From assembly GCF_009923995.1 (NCBI RefSeq), contig NZ_RFSK01000003.1:123798-187797 (forward strand): a stretch of 64,000 nt of DNA. Reading direction: 5' to 3'. Position numbers and translations under genes: made by a program. This document shows, piece by piece, positions 1-8,339 of the stretch (positions are counted from its first letter, which is position 1; the number at the start of each line of letters is the position of its first letter). The notes under the pieces are model-generated. The model searched no databases. It had not been told where the DNA came from and saw only the letters and a program-made list of their open reading frames with translations. This stretch comes from Janthinobacterium sp. (GTDB lineage: Bacteria; Pseudomonadota; Gammaproteobacteria; Burkholderiales; Burkholderiaceae_D).

Positions 1-1
1 C

Positions 2-508
2 GAGGCGCTGGCTCAGGCGCGGCTGCACCAGGTGGACCTGGTATTGATGGATATCAATATGCGCGGCACGAATGGCATCGAAGCGACGGCCCTGTTCAAG
101 CAGGCATTCCCGCACATCGCCGTGCTGATCCTGTCCATGCACGACAAGCTGGAATACGTGTCGCAAGCCTTGCAGGCGGGCGCGCGCGGCTATGTGCTCA
201 AGGATGCGCCAGGGAAAGATATCGTCGTCGCCATCGAGACGGTGATGTCCGGCGGCATCTATTACAGCGCGGCCCTGGCGCGGCAGCTGTCGCGCCCCCA
301 GGTGCACGATTCCTTCCTCACCACGCGCGAGCAGCAGGTGCTGCAGCACATCGCGGCGGGCCAGTCGAACAAGCAGATCGCCCGCGACCTGGACCTGAGC
401 GTGCGCACGGTGGAAACGCACCGCCTGAACATCAAGCGCAAGCTGGGCATCGAGGGGCAGGCCGAACTGATCAAATATGCCGTCGAGCACGCGCACGGCA
501 GCAGCTGA
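2..508 (+). CDS. NarL/FixJ-type response regulator, 5' end cut by window
   Basis: This is a two-component response regulator whose first residues lie outside the window; the frame is open from base 2. The visible receiver part has the phosphoacceptor aspartate in VLMDIN (codon 50-52) and the conserved lysine in YVLKDA. The last 60 or so residues are a LuxR-type helix-turn-helix (LTTREQQVLQHIAAG, then SNKQIARDLDLSVRTVETH). In this family phosphorylation of the receiver promotes dimerisation and DNA binding. The partner kinase is probably upstream and out of view. A c-di-GMP block follows after about 220 bases, so control of those genes is possible but is inference. The domain assignment is secure; the target is unknown. 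Confidence 0.93.
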   Translation, partial: EALAQARLHQVDLVLMDINMRGTNGIEATALFKQAFPHIAVLILSMHDKLEYVSQALQAGARGYVLKDAPGKDIVVAIETVMSGGIYYSAALARQLSRPQVHDSFLTTREQQVLQHIAAGQSNKQIARDLDLSVRTVETHRLNIKRKLGIEGQAELIKYAVEHAHGSS

Positions 509-729
509 ACGGTGCGCGGCCCTGGCCGTGTATTTTTCTCAAACCCGCATGGCAGGCTGGTCTCCCGGGGGAATGTTTTTTTTGAACATTTATTGCCAAA
601 ATTAAACTGTTTCGTGGGTGAGATTCGGATAGAATGATTCTCGCTGTCGAAATGGCATCCCTGCCGGGCCAGGGTTGCCAATGCTGGTCAGTTTATTTAC
701 TATGGCGCCCTACCCACACTGAGATACCG

Positions 730-1914
730 ATGTCAGCGTCTGAATCAAACCTGTTTCCTTTGGTGGGATTACAAGCAGTTGCCAATGCTCATAACGAGTG
801 GGTCGCTGTCACCTTGCATGTACCGCAGCCCTCGACGGCCCCGCTCATGACGGCGCTGACCGTGGCGCTGGCTGCCGCCGATGCCTACGCGTTCCTGGCG
901 CCGCTCGACTGCATCATTCCCCTGGCCGACCCGCATGGCGTGGACGAGGCCGTACTGGCGCAACTGGCGCCGCAGCGCACCATCTTCCGCCTGCCGGCTC
1001 AGTTTGCCGGCGACAAGCAGATTCAAAAGAAATGCCAGCAGTGGCGCGACGCCGGCTACCGCATCGTCCTGGACGGCCCTGGCGCCGGTCCCGTGGCGGC
1101 GGCGCAGGTCGAGGCGCGCGCGCTGGCCATCGACGCGGCCGGCGAGCTGCCGGGCCTGCACCAGCTGCTGCCCCTGCCGGGGCCGCACCTGGCCTACAAC
1201 ATCGGCGACGCAGGCCGTCTCGCGGCCTTGCAGGAACTGGGCGCGAGCTGGTTTGCCGGCGATTATGCCCTGCACCATGCGCGCCAGCAAAGCGAACCGG
1301 AAGACGCCACCTCGCGCCGCCGCGTGCTCGCGCTGCTGGGCCTGCTGGCCCGCGATGCGGATGCGCACGAACTGGAAGTGCCGCTCAAGCAGGACCCGTC
1401 GCTCAGCTATCATCTGTTAAAACTGGTCAATTCGGCCGCCTTCGGTTTCACGGCGCCGATCACCAGCTTCAGCCAGGCCATCACCCTGCTGGGCCGGCGC
1501 CAGCTGCAGCGCTGGCTGCAACTGCTGCTGTACGCGCGCCAGCAGGACGATGGCAAGATCCACGCGCTGCTGCCGCTGGCGGCCGTGCGCGCGGCGCAGA
1601 TGGAAGCGCTGTGCCAGCTGCGCGGCGGCGACCGCGACGCGCAGGACCTGGCCTTCATGGCGGGCGTGTTTTCCCTGCTGGATATTTTGCTGGGCATGCC
1701 GATGGGGGAGATCATCGCCACCCTGAACCTGGCGCCCGCCGTCAGCGCCGCCTTGCTGGAACGCAGCGGCGAACTGGGCACTCTGCTGGCGCTGGTGGAA
1801 AGCACGGCGCCGCCGCCCGAGGGCTTGCGCCGCGCCGGCATCGATGGAGAAACCTATTGGCGCAGCCTGCTGCAGGCCTACCAGTGGGCCATCCAGGTCA
1901 GCCGGAACCTGTAG
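730..1914 (+). CDS. HDOD-domain protein with degenerate EAL-like N-terminus
   Basis: A 394-residue cytoplasmic signalling protein. Residues about 190-290 match an HDOD domain ([20 protein letters not shown] and [20 protein letters not shown]). The N-terminal half has the size and rhythm of the EAL-like half seen in YuxH/CdgJ-type proteins, but the catalytic EAL signature and the metal-binding acidic residues are not visible, so it is probably a non-catalytic or c-di-GMP-sensing module. I start it at ATG 730 ([11 protein letters not shown]); a longer frame runs back to 634 but begins with unlikely sequence. The next gene starts one base after the stop, so the two are almost certainly co-transcribed. 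Confidence 0.85.
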   Translation: MSASESNLFPLVGLQAVANAHNEWVAVTLHVPQPSTAPLMTALTVALAAADAYAFLAPLDCIIPLADPHGVDEAVLAQLAPQRTIFRLPAQFAGDKQIQKKCQQWRDAGYRIVLDGPGAGPVAAAQVEARALAIDAAGELPGLHQLLPLPGPHLAYNIGDAGRLAALQELGASWFAGDYALHHARQQSEPEDATSRRRVLALLGLLARDADAHELEVPLKQDPSLSYHLLKLVNSAAFGFTAPITSFSQAITLLGRRQLQRWLQLLLYARQQDDGKIHALLPLAAVRAAQMEALCQLRGGDRDAQDLAFMAGVFSLLDILLGMPMGEIIATLNLAPAVSAALLERSGELGTLLALVESTAPPPEGLRRAGIDGETYWRSLLQAYQWAIQVSRNL

Positions 1915-1915
1915 C

Positions 1916-3961
1916 ATGACCTTGCTGCCGGTGTCGGATTACCTCAGTGACAGCGCCGCCTTGTGCGACGCCGTCGTGCGCTTGCGTGGCCCGGCACTGA
2001 TGGCCGAGCTGGGCCGCATCGCCGGCGCCGTGATGGCCAGCCCGTATTGCCAGTTCCTGCCCGCAATCAGCGCCGATACTGCCGCGCCGCCCGCGCCGTT
2101 TGCGCGCGACACGCCTGCCTTGCTGCAGGAAGTCAGCTTCGACGGCCATTGCTACGGCCACTATGCCGTGGCCGGCCGCAGCCTGTACAACGACGCCGAC
2201 CGCCGCCACCTGGCCAGCCTGGCATCGCTGACGGCCGGTGTGCTGCAGGTGCACTCGCTGGCGCAGCGCTCGACCCATGCGTTTGCGCAAGTGGAAGCCT
2301 TGCTGGCGCAGCAGACGCAGATCCTCGACCAGCTGCACGAATCCGTGCTGACGATGGATTTGACGGGCTACATCACCAGCTGGAACAAGGGCGCCGAGCG
2401 CCTGTTCGGCTATTCCTCGGTGGAAGCCGTGGGGCGCAACATCCTGTTCCTGTACGACGATGAAGACACGGGTTTCCACGACGCCTTCCTGGAGCAGGGC
2501 GGGCGCCTGATGGAAGTGCGTCGCCGCAAGAAGTCCGGCGAGATCTTCTGGGCCAGCCTGTCGCTGTCGCCGCTGCAGGACATGGACGACAAGCCCATCG
2601 GCCTGATCGCCTACCTGACGGACATCACGGAACGCAAGCTGGCCGAAGAGCGCCTGCACCACCTGGCATATTACGACCCGCTGACCAGCCTGCCCAACCG
2701 CACCTTGCTGGCCAAGCTGGTGGACCAGGCCCTTTCCGTGGCGCAGCGCAGCAAGATGCTCGGCTGCGTGCTGTTCATCGACCTGAACCGTTTCAAGCTG
2801 ATCAACGACACCCTGGGCCGGCGCATCGGCGACGAGCTGCTGCGCCAGGTTTCCTTGCGTTTCCGCCAGGCATTGCGCGACCAGGACCTGGTGGCGCGCC
2901 TGGGCGGCGACGAGTTCGCCGTCGGCCTGTTCGACATCGGCCAGCACTTCGAAGCGAGCATGGTGGCGCAAAAGCTCCTCGCGTCGCTGGTGGAGCCGTT
3001 CCTGATCGAAGGCCACGACCTGCGCGTGGGCGCCAGCATCGGCATCAGCGTGTATCCGCAGGACGGGCAGGACGCGGAAACCCTGCTGCGCCTGGCCGAC
3101 ATTGCCATGTACCGCGCCAAGCAGGACAGCGGCGGCGAGGCGGAAAGCGTGGCCTTCTACAGCCAGGACATGAATCTGGGCATGCAGGCACGCATGCGCC
3201 TGGAAACAGGCTTGCGCCAGGCGTTATCAGAGCAGCAATTGTTGCTGCACTTCCAGCCGAAATATGCGCTGGCGAGCGGGCGCATCATCGGCGCCGAAGC
3301 CCTGGTGCGCTGGCACCACCCGCAGCATGGCATGATCCCGCCCGCCGAATTCATCCCCCTGGCCGAATCGACGGGCCTGGTGGTGCAGGTGGGCGAATGG
3401 GTGCTGGAAGCGGCCTGTGCCCAGGCGCAGGCCTGGAAGCTGGCGGGCCTGCCGCCCATCCGCCTGGCCGTCAACGTGTCCGCCCGCGAATTCACGGCGG
3501 CCTTGCCCGCCAGGGTGGCGGCCACCTTGGCCCGCTACGGCCTGGAAGCGGCCTGGCTGGAGCTGGAAATCACGGAAAGCACGCTGATGCACAACATCGA
3601 GCGCGTGATCGGCATCATGGACCGCATCACGGCCCTGGGCGTGGCCCTGTCCCTGGACGACTTCGGCACGGGTTACTCCAGCCTGTCGTATCTGAAACGC
3701 TTCCCCATCGACACGTTAAAGATCGACCGATCGTTTACCACCGGCATCCCCACGGACGCCAGCGACTGCGCCATCGCCAGCACCATCATCAGCATCGCCC
3801 AGCAGCTGCACCACAAGGTGATCGCGGAAGGCGTGGAAACGACGGAACAGCTGGCCTTCCTGAAGAGTTCGGGCTGCGACGAAGTGCAAGGCTACCTGTT
3901 CTCACGCCCCCTGCCGGCGCGCGAGTTCGAGCGGGCCCTGCGGGAAAACTGGGGCGTGTAA
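1916..3961 (+). CDS. PAS-GGDEF-EAL cyclic-di-GMP turnover protein
   Basis: A 681-residue putative bifunctional c-di-GMP enzyme. Residues 1-130 look like a GAF-type sensory region, a PAS domain runs from about 137 to 250 ([19 protein letters not shown]), the GGDEF domain has an intact GGDEF at about 330, and the EAL domain starts at about 459 (GAEALVRW). An RxxD inhibitory site (RDQD) sits five residues before GGDEF, as needed for product inhibition. EAL catalytic features [17 protein letters not shown] and EGVET are present, so both activities are plausible. No membrane segment is seen. The start at 1916 directly follows the HDOD stop (TAG-C-ATG); a longer in-frame start at 1844 lies inside the upstream gene and is less likely. 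Confidence 0.93.
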   Translation: MTLLPVSDYLSDSAALCDAVVRLRGPALMAELGRIAGAVMASPYCQFLPAISADTAAPPAPFARDTPALLQEVSFDGHCYGHYAVAGRSLYNDADRRHLASLASLTAGVLQVHSLAQRSTHAFAQVEALLAQQTQILDQLHESVLTMDLTGYITSWNKGAERLFGYSSVEAVGRNILFLYDDEDTGFHDAFLEQGGRLMEVRRRKKSGEIFWASLSLSPLQDMDDKPIGLIAYLTDITERKLAEERLHHLAYYDPLTSLPNRTLLAKLVDQALSVAQRSKMLGCVLFIDLNRFKLINDTLGRRIGDELLRQVSLRFRQALRDQDLVARLGGDEFAVGLFDIGQHFEASMVAQKLLASLVEPFLIEGHDLRVGASIGISVYPQDGQDAETLLRLADIAMYRAKQDSGGEAESVAFYSQDMNLGMQARMRLETGLRQALSEQQLLLHFQPKYALASGRIIGAEALVRWHHPQHGMIPPAEFIPLAESTGLVVQVGEWVLEAACAQAQAWKLAGLPPIRLAVNVSAREFTAALPARVAATLARYGLEAAWLELEITESTLMHNIERVIGIMDRITALGVALSLDDFGTGYSSLSYLKRFPIDTLKIDRSFTTGIPTDASDCAIASTIISIAQQLHHKVIAEGVETTEQLAFLKSSGCDEVQGYLFSRPLPAREFERALRENWGV

Positions 3962-4071
3962 CGGTGCTGCCGTGGCGCGCCGGCGCAGGCAGGGAAGCCC
4001 CCGGCGCAGGGCCGCGGCCTGTCCCCGCAGCTTGCCTTGACGCTTAAATGTGCGGCACCGGCGACTCGCCA

Positions 4072-4100
4072 TTGGTAAGCCACTGACCTTTATGTATAAT
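4072..4100 (+). promoter_or_regulatory. Promoter of tRNA-Ser
   Basis: A near-consensus sigma-70 promoter: -35 TTGGTA (4072-4077), 17-base spacer, -10 TATAAT (4095-4100). Transcription would start near 4107, only a few bases before the tRNA. Confidence 0.8.
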
Positions 4101-4110
4101 GCTGCCATCT

Positions 4111-4200
4111 GGAAGCGTGGCCGAGTGGTTGAAGGCACCAGTCTTGAAAACTGGCGACGGGTTACACTGTTCGTGAGTTCGAATCTCACCGCTTCCGCCA
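4111..4200 (+). tRNA. tRNA-Ser(UGA)
   Basis: Ninety nucleotides including an encoded CCA. The acceptor stem is GGAAGCG with CGCTTCC. The anticodon stem CCAGT/ACTGG encloses loop CTTGAAA, giving anticodon TGA (4145-4147). A long variable arm typical of serine tRNAs follows, then T arm GTGAG-TTCGAAT-CTCAC (4173-4189). It has its own promoter and terminator. Its 3' end served as the target for the element that follows. Confidence 0.97.
4187..4196. repeat. Putative attL core within the tRNA 3' end
   Basis: CACCGCTTCC in the T-arm/acceptor end of tRNA-Ser recurs at 8340-8349. Its position at a tRNA 3' end is the classic site for phage integration. Ten bases is short for an att core. Confidence 0.5.
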
Positions 4201-4210
4201 GGAAATAAAG

Positions 4211-4235
4211 AAACCGCCTTCGGGCGGTTTTTTAT
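4211..4235 (+). terminator. Rho-independent terminator of tRNA-Ser
   Basis: Stem AAACCGCC / GGCGGTTT with a TTCG tetraloop (4219-4222), followed by a T run. It lies 10 bases after the tRNA. Confidence 0.9.
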
Positions 4236-4250
4236 TGCCTGTCGGAAGCG

Positions 4251-4349
4251 AGCAGGGCGCCTTCGCGCCCTGCGTGTGAGATTCGAAGGGCTGGGCCTGC
4301 CGGCCCAGCCCGCCCCGAATCCTCCAACCGCTGCCGCAGCGCGGCAGCC
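4251..4349. repeat. Flanking imperfect direct repeat, left copy
   Basis: About 88% identical over the first 89 bases to 8350-8438. It holds a perfect 10-bp hairpin, GGGCTGGGCC (4288-4297) with GGCCCAGCCC (4302-4311), loop TGCC, and a second one, CTGCCGC (4331-4337) with GCGGCAG (4341-4347). GTGAGATTCGAA at 4276-4287 is the reverse complement of part of the tRNA T arm. No gene is seen in it. Confidence 0.75.
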
Positions 4350-4451
4350 CCGCGCGCCGTGGGCGCGCGTTCGTGGTTCTAATTAGGCTCTCTGCTGAGC
4401 ACGCTTTCACGGCACCCAACGCCTCAGCCCGTGTCCGGACGGCGGACCTGA

Positions 4452-5150
4452 CCCTCGTACCTCAAGCGGCAAGGCGCTGGCGTATCAGCATGCGCTGCCA
4501 AGTACATGCGGCGCGGCGTCGATCTGGACACGTATTTTTTTGTGAACGGCTACCAGGCCGTGCACCAGTTCGACAAGGGCCGCGTGTTCCACCTGATGGA
4601 ACCGGACGTCAATCAGGAGCTGTACGGCGTGCCGCAGTACCTGAGCGCCTTGCAATCGGCCTGGCTCAACGAGGCGGCGACCCTGTTTCGCCGCAAGTAT
4701 TACAAGAACGGTTCGCATGCCGGTTTCGTGTTCTACATGACGGACGCCGCGGCGGACACGCAGGACGTGGACAACCTGCGCCAGGCCATGCGCGACAGCA
4801 AGGGGCCGGGCAACTTCCGCAACCTGTTCATGTACGCACCGAACGGCAAGATGGATGGCATCCAGATCCTGCCGGTGTCCGACGTGGCCGCCAAGGACGA
4901 GTTTTTCAACATCAAGAGCGTCACGCGCGACGACCAGCTGGCCGCACACCGCGTGCCGCCGCAGCTCATGGGCATCCTGCCGAACAATGCCGGCGGCTTT
5001 GGCGCCGTCGAGCCAGCCGCACGCGTGTTCGCGCGCAACAAGCTGGTGCCGCTGCAGTCGCAGTTCATGGCGATCAACGAATGGGCCGGCGTGGAAGTGG
5101 TGAAGTTCGCCCCGTATGAACTGGTCAAGGGCGGGGAGGGCGCAGCATGA
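4452..5150 (+). pseudogene. P2 gpQ-like phage portal protein, C-terminal remnant
   Basis: The C-terminal two thirds of a P2-family (PBSX-type) portal protein, the dodecameric vertex ring through which DNA enters the capsid. Characteristic stretches are GRVFHLMEPDVNQELYG, AWLNEAATLFRRKYYKNG, VAAKDEFFNIKSV and HRVPPQLMG. The reading frame opens at 4452 just after a stop, and the first ATG is at 4506, giving 214 residues against roughly 340 for a full portal. The N-terminal part is missing, so it cannot build a portal. Its stop overlaps the next start (ATGA), so the original downstream gene order is intact. It reads toward the putative cos region, as gpQ does in P2. Confidence 0.85.
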
Positions 5151-5362
5151 GCGACCAGATCGACAAGACCGACAGCATCATCTACGCCGAGGTGGTGCGC
5201 GGCCTGGCCGCCGTGCGGCGCAGCATCGGCCTGGTGTCGCACGGCGCTTGCCACTACTGCGACGAGCCGCTGGTGCCGGGCCTCCGGTTTTGCAACATCG
5301 ACTGCCGCGACGACTACGAAAAGGAGCTGGCCGCGAAGGCCCGCGCCGGCCGCCCAGAATGA
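5147..5362 (+). CDS. Small phage-type zinc-finger protein
   Basis: A 71-residue protein with an N-terminal helix and a C-terminal four-cysteine finger, C35-x2-C38-x10-C49-x3-C53 (ACHYCDEPLVPGLRFCNIDC), followed by a charged tail. The spacing is like small DksA/TraR-type or zinc-ribbon proteins of P2-like phages. It is not a recognisable Ogr/Delta activator. Its ATG overlaps the portal stop by four bases, so translation is coupled. With the head genes gone, any function is doubtful, though the frame and cysteines are intact. Confidence 0.7.
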   Translation: MSDQIDKTDSIIYAEVVRGLAAVRRSIGLVSHGACHYCDEPLVPGLRFCNIDCRDDYEKELAAKARAGRPE

Positions 5363-5425
5363 CCGCTACGGCGCGATAGCGTGCAGGGCCGATGAGGCCC
5401 GGCAAGCCGCGCCGAACCGCCCCAG

Positions 5426-5459
5426 CCACCCCACAGGCCGCCCACGAGGTGGTTTTTTT
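5426..5459 (+). terminator. Possible terminator after the portal/zinc-finger pair
   Basis: CCACC (5426-5430) can pair with GGTGG (5448-5452), followed by seven T. The stem is short and the 17-base loop long; a tighter CCAC-GAG-GTGG hairpin before the same T run is an alternative. Confidence 0.45.
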
Positions 5460-5605
5460 ACGTCCCTGCCTGCTGTGGCGCGCGAAAAGCAAGAAAAACG
5501 CCCATTTCGGCCCGGCGCGCGCAGTTGCGCCCGCTCCACACCTGCCCGCTATATAGGGCTCTTTTAACTCAAATTTACGCCATGGACGAAGGCGCATGAG
5601 TACTG

Positions 5606-5632
5606 GTGCGGCGGGGCGAAGAGGGGGCGTGC
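5606..5632. other. G-rich segment resembling a P2-family cos region
   Basis: The segment GGTGCGGCGGGGCGAAGA followed by GGGGGCGTG resembles the G-rich cohesive-end sequence of P2 phages. It sits just past the 3' end of the portal and zinc-finger genes, where cos lies in P2. The resemblance is by eye only. Confidence 0.3.
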
Positions 5633-5634
5633 GA

Positions 5635-5654
5635 TTTGACGCATTTTGACGCAC
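5635..5654. repeat. Tandem 10-base repeat TTTGACGCA(T/C)
   Basis: TTTGACGCAT (5635-5644) and TTTGACGCAC (5645-5654) lie in tandem, followed by a partial third copy (TTTGAG). They could be terminase-binding repeats beside cos, but no function is shown. Confidence 0.5.
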
Positions 5655-5794
5655 TTTGAGAGATTCCTTGTGCAAAAAAATCAGAGCTTCTAATTTTTGG
5701 TATTTATATGTCAATCAATATCAATTCCAAAATAGATAATTTCAAACTATTTTGAAGAGATTTTTGTAAAAATATTTTTATTTTTATTTTAATT

Positions 5795-6508
5795 TTAGTG
5801 CTTGTCCAAATTTAAAATATTTTTTTGATCCCCAGACACTCCAGAAAGCAATATTTTTTTTGAGGTATGGGAAAATGCGTCCCAATTTTCCTTGCCAATG
5901 GTTATCAATAAAAGATCGTGTACGATTTTTTCTCCTTCGCAGAATTCTTTTACTGCCATTTTTAAAGTTGAAATATTTGGTTTTGTGTCAGCAATGCCCT
6001 TTTGATCCGTCCACACTCCAGGTATTTGGCCATGAACGATCGCTGAAATTGCGCTATACCAATTTTCAATTCTGGAAAGCAAACCAAATTTGTTCTGTAA
6101 CTTCATAAAATCTGGGCTATGTGTTTTGTGAAAGGATAAAATTTCGCCTTTTGATACGTAATAATTTGCATCTCGAACTAAAGATGCTAGTTCTGCAGGG
6201 TGAGTCCTAAAGTATGTGTAATACAATACGTTTTCAACTATGCCTCGTATTGATGCAGCCGAAGCTTTGTACATTGCTAGCCCCATTGTGGCAACAGCAT
6301 GGTGAGATGATATTTGCATTGCCCTCACAAAACTGATAGCAGGATTTTTCGAGTCAATGTTTTCAAGCTGTTTTGCCCATATGGCAAGACGTATGCAAGA
6401 TTGGTCAATTTCGGACATTAAACTTTGATCTTGAAGAAATACTTCAACATTAGCATTCCAGTCAACGGCTTTCATCGCATTTTCTAGTTTTGTAGTCATG
6501 TTTTTCAC
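5795..6508 (-). CDS. Unknown all-helical protein, third gene of ParA-like operon
   Basis: A 237-residue protein of unknown function. It appears mostly alpha-helical, with a central block (ASIRGIVENVLYYTYFRTHP) and a later AIVHGQ motif. These loosely recall DUF5677-like or HEPN-like helical proteins, but the HEPN RxxxxxxH signature is not evident, so I give no family. There is no signal peptide or clear membrane helix. The start is GTG at 6508, overlapping the upstream TAG by one base; ATG at 6499 is an equally good alternative (234 residues). The gene is very AT-rich compared with the chromosome, a sign of transfer. It ends the three-gene operon at 5795-7868. Confidence 0.75.
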   Translation of the reverse strand: MKNMTTKLENAMKAVDWNANVEVFLQDQSLMSEIDQSCIRLAIWAKQLENIDSKNPAISFVRAMQISSHHAVATMGLAMYKASAASIRGIVENVLYYTYFRTHPAELASLVRDANYYVSKGEILSFHKTHSPDFMKLQNKFGLLSRIENWYSAISAIVHGQIPGVWTDQKGIADTKPNISTLKMAVKEFCEGEKIVHDLLLITIGKENWDAFSHTSKKILLSGVSGDQKNILNLDKH

Positions 6509-6993
6509 TAACGTTTTTTATCGATGCCAGCTAAGTAAGGATCATAGTCGTTTTGAATGTTTAGATTTTTAAGAAAAAAATCAATTGAATATTCTGATTT
6601 TCCTTGGAAGGATCGAGTTATTACATCTCTGAGCGACATTTTCATTAGCGACATGTCGGACACTCTTGGAAGAAAGTTTTTTGGTATAGCTGATATAACT
6701 ATTTTTTTTGGTATTTTTCTATCTTGAATTTCTTTTATTGCGCTCTCTAAATCGTAAGGGCTGGCTTTTGAAATATCGGATTTTGATACTTTTGATGGTG
6801 TTGGAGTCTGATCGGTGATTCCACTTATTGCTTGAATTGATTTTCTTAAGGAATTGCCTAAGTCGGCGCAGAATTTTGGATTCCTAACTAAATCCAATGC
6901 AATTGAATTTATTTGTATTTCTGTAAATTCCGATGAGAGAATATGTCCTACGATTTTTCTAATTAAATCAGTATTGGCTCTCGATTTTTTCAT
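6508..6993 (-). CDS. Unknown protein, second gene of ParA-like operon
   Basis: A 161-residue AT-rich gene with no family I recognise. The N-terminal third is helical (MKKSRANTDLIRKIVGHIL), a Ser/Thr/Pro/Lys-rich linker covers about residues 60-75, and the C-terminal half is mixed helix and strand. A partner or adaptor of the ATPase is possible but not shown. I start it at ATG 6993, whose ATGA overlaps the stop of the ParA-like gene; a longer frame from 7050 would overlap that gene by about 60 bases. It ends one base into the third gene. Such tight coupling implies a fixed stoichiometric system. Confidence 0.75.
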   Translation of the reverse strand: MKKSRANTDLIRKIVGHILSSEFTEIQINSIALDLVRNPKFCADLGNSLRKSIQAISGITDQTPTPSKVSKSDISKASPYDLESAIKEIQDRKIPKKIVISAIPKNFLPRVSDMSLMKMSLRDVITRSFQGKSEYSIDFFLKNLNIQNDYDPYLAGIDKKR

Positions 6994-7868
6994 TTGAATA
7001 CTCCTATGCGGAATAAAAACTCGCCTGTAACTTGCACCGCGTTTCTCCATGCTTCTGTGCTGTATGATTTTTTGTTCTGCCAGAGATAGCCTTTCCCACC
7101 ATCTAAATCATTTAAAGCACTATATTTTTTCAGTGTGTTTTTTAAGCAACTAGATTCATATTTTTTATTGTCTCGGATCTCTGTTTCCGTTCTTGTTACA
7201 CCATTGCGTCCAGTTAAATTAAATAAGATATGTGGGGTTGGTCCTTTGGAGCCTTGTTTCTTGGAATCAATGAAAGACATCATTAATCCAATGCCACGGA
7301 GTGCATAACGTTGTGGTGCGACAGGTATTAATACATGATCCGAATTTCTCAGCGATGTCTTCGTGAAGATTGACCCTGCTGGATGGCAATCGATAATTAT
7401 TAAATCATATTCCTTCTTGCATTCCTTTATAAATTTTTCGAATCGTACCTCCATCGGTTTCGTACTGGTGTTGGCCTCGCCAAGTGCAACATACATTAGA
7501 TTTAAGGTTGATGGGATCAGATCGAGAGTGGAGCTATCTGTGAAATGAAGAATTTTAGCTCGAACGTCTCCAACTTTCGGTGGATTTTCATTACCAGGTA
7601 CCTGAAGATGGTAGGGGTCAAGCGTTGAGTCATCATCGACAAGAACAGATAATATTGTTTTTTTTGCCTCCTCAAGCTCAAAGTACCTTTTTGACGGAAG
7701 CAGAGCTTGAGATAAATTGAACTGTGGGTCGTAATCAATCAGCAGAACCTTTCTAGGTCTTTGATTTGGGAACGTAGTGCCAGCGGTAAGTGCCCCCAAG
7801 TGCATAGATACAGTGGTCTTGCCAACGCCACCTTTCATGTTCATAACTGTAACGACTTGTCCTGTCAT
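6990..7868 (-). CDS. ParA/MinD-type P-loop ATPase, first gene of AT-rich operon
   Basis: A 292-residue deviant-Walker ATPase. The P-loop KGGVGKTT covers residues 12-19 with the signature lysine K12, the Walker A' motif is LLIDYDPQFNLS, and Walker B is LIIIDCHPAG. ParA family members dimerise on ATP and bind DNA or membrane. No ParB gene or centromere-like iterons lie nearby, and a chromosomal remnant does not need partition, so the ATPase probably serves another role. ATG 7868 has AAGGA at good spacing; ATG 7874 and a longer start at 7916 are less likely. Base composition is AT-rich like the two coupled downstream genes. A plasmid-type partition remnant is the main alternative. Confidence 0.85.
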   Translation of the reverse strand: MTGQVVTVMNMKGGVGKTTVSMHLGALTAGTTFPNQRPRKVLLIDYDPQFNLSQALLPSKRYFELEEAKKTILSVLVDDDSTLDPYHLQVPGNENPPKVGDVRAKILHFTDSSTLDLIPSTLNLMYVALGEANTSTKPMEVRFEKFIKECKKEYDLIIIDCHPAGSIFTKTSLRNSDHVLIPVAPQRYALRGIGLMMSFIDSKKQGSKGPTPHILFNLTGRNGVTRTETEIRDNKKYESSCLKNTLKKYSALNDLDGGKGYLWQNKKSYSTEAWRNAVQVTGEFLFRIGVFK

Positions 7869-7985
7869 ATGCATCCTTGACGTAAGTAGTTGCTCTCGTG
7901 AGCTAAAAAATTGCAATACTTCTACATAATACCTAATTGGTATGATTTTTAGGAAATATTTAACTGCAAGAGTGACATTGTTGAA

Positions 7986-8002
7986 CTTGCGACGATTGCA
8001 AG
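7986..8002. promoter_or_regulatory. Inverted repeat upstream of the ParA-like operon
   Basis: CTTGC (7986-7990), seven-base spacer, GCAAG (7998-8002). It lies about 120 bases upstream of the operon start and could be an operator. A weak -10 candidate (TATTAT on the minus strand) lies closer to the gene. Confidence 0.25.
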
Positions 8003-8339
8003 AACATTATTTTTTCTCATGAACCTGATTTGGTACGTTAAGCGGCACTGAAATAATCCACAAACGTAAAATCAGGCCCAAGGATCCTATCTTGTTGGGC
8101 TGCTATGATGTTGCCTTTGCGAAGCAAAAACGATCCGCAAGCCCGCATGGTTGTTGAGTCTCTTGTCGAGATTCCCAAGCTTGCGCTCGCGTCCCATGCT
8201 CGAAGGTCGCAGGCAACCGCGTACCGCCGAAAAAGTCAAAGATCGAGAAATTCTGTTTCTTTTCAATCGACGGTACAAGCGTAGGTACGCTGCTGCTAGG
8301 TGGTCATATAAGGCGCATGAATAGTAGGTTTGTGCATTA

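Larger units (their letters stand above)
5363..5794. other. Non-coding stretch: GC-rich phage end to AT-rich cargo
   Basis: No credible gene. Base composition switches sharply near 5560-5660, from high GC to strongly AT-rich. The stretch holds the possible terminator at 5426-5459, a G-rich cos-like segment at 5606-5632 and short tandem repeats at 5635-5654. The AT-rich tail (5690-5794) is the 3' flank of the operon on the other strand. Confidence 0.6.

Noticed and set aside
4276..4287. T-arm-like sequence as a second tRNA
   Set aside because: Only the T-loop and one T-stem strand are present, in inverted form; no acceptor or anticodon arm.
6990..7868. ParA-like gene as an active plasmid partition locus
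   Set aside because: No ParB gene, no parS-like iterons, no replication gene, and it lies in a chromosomal phage remnant.
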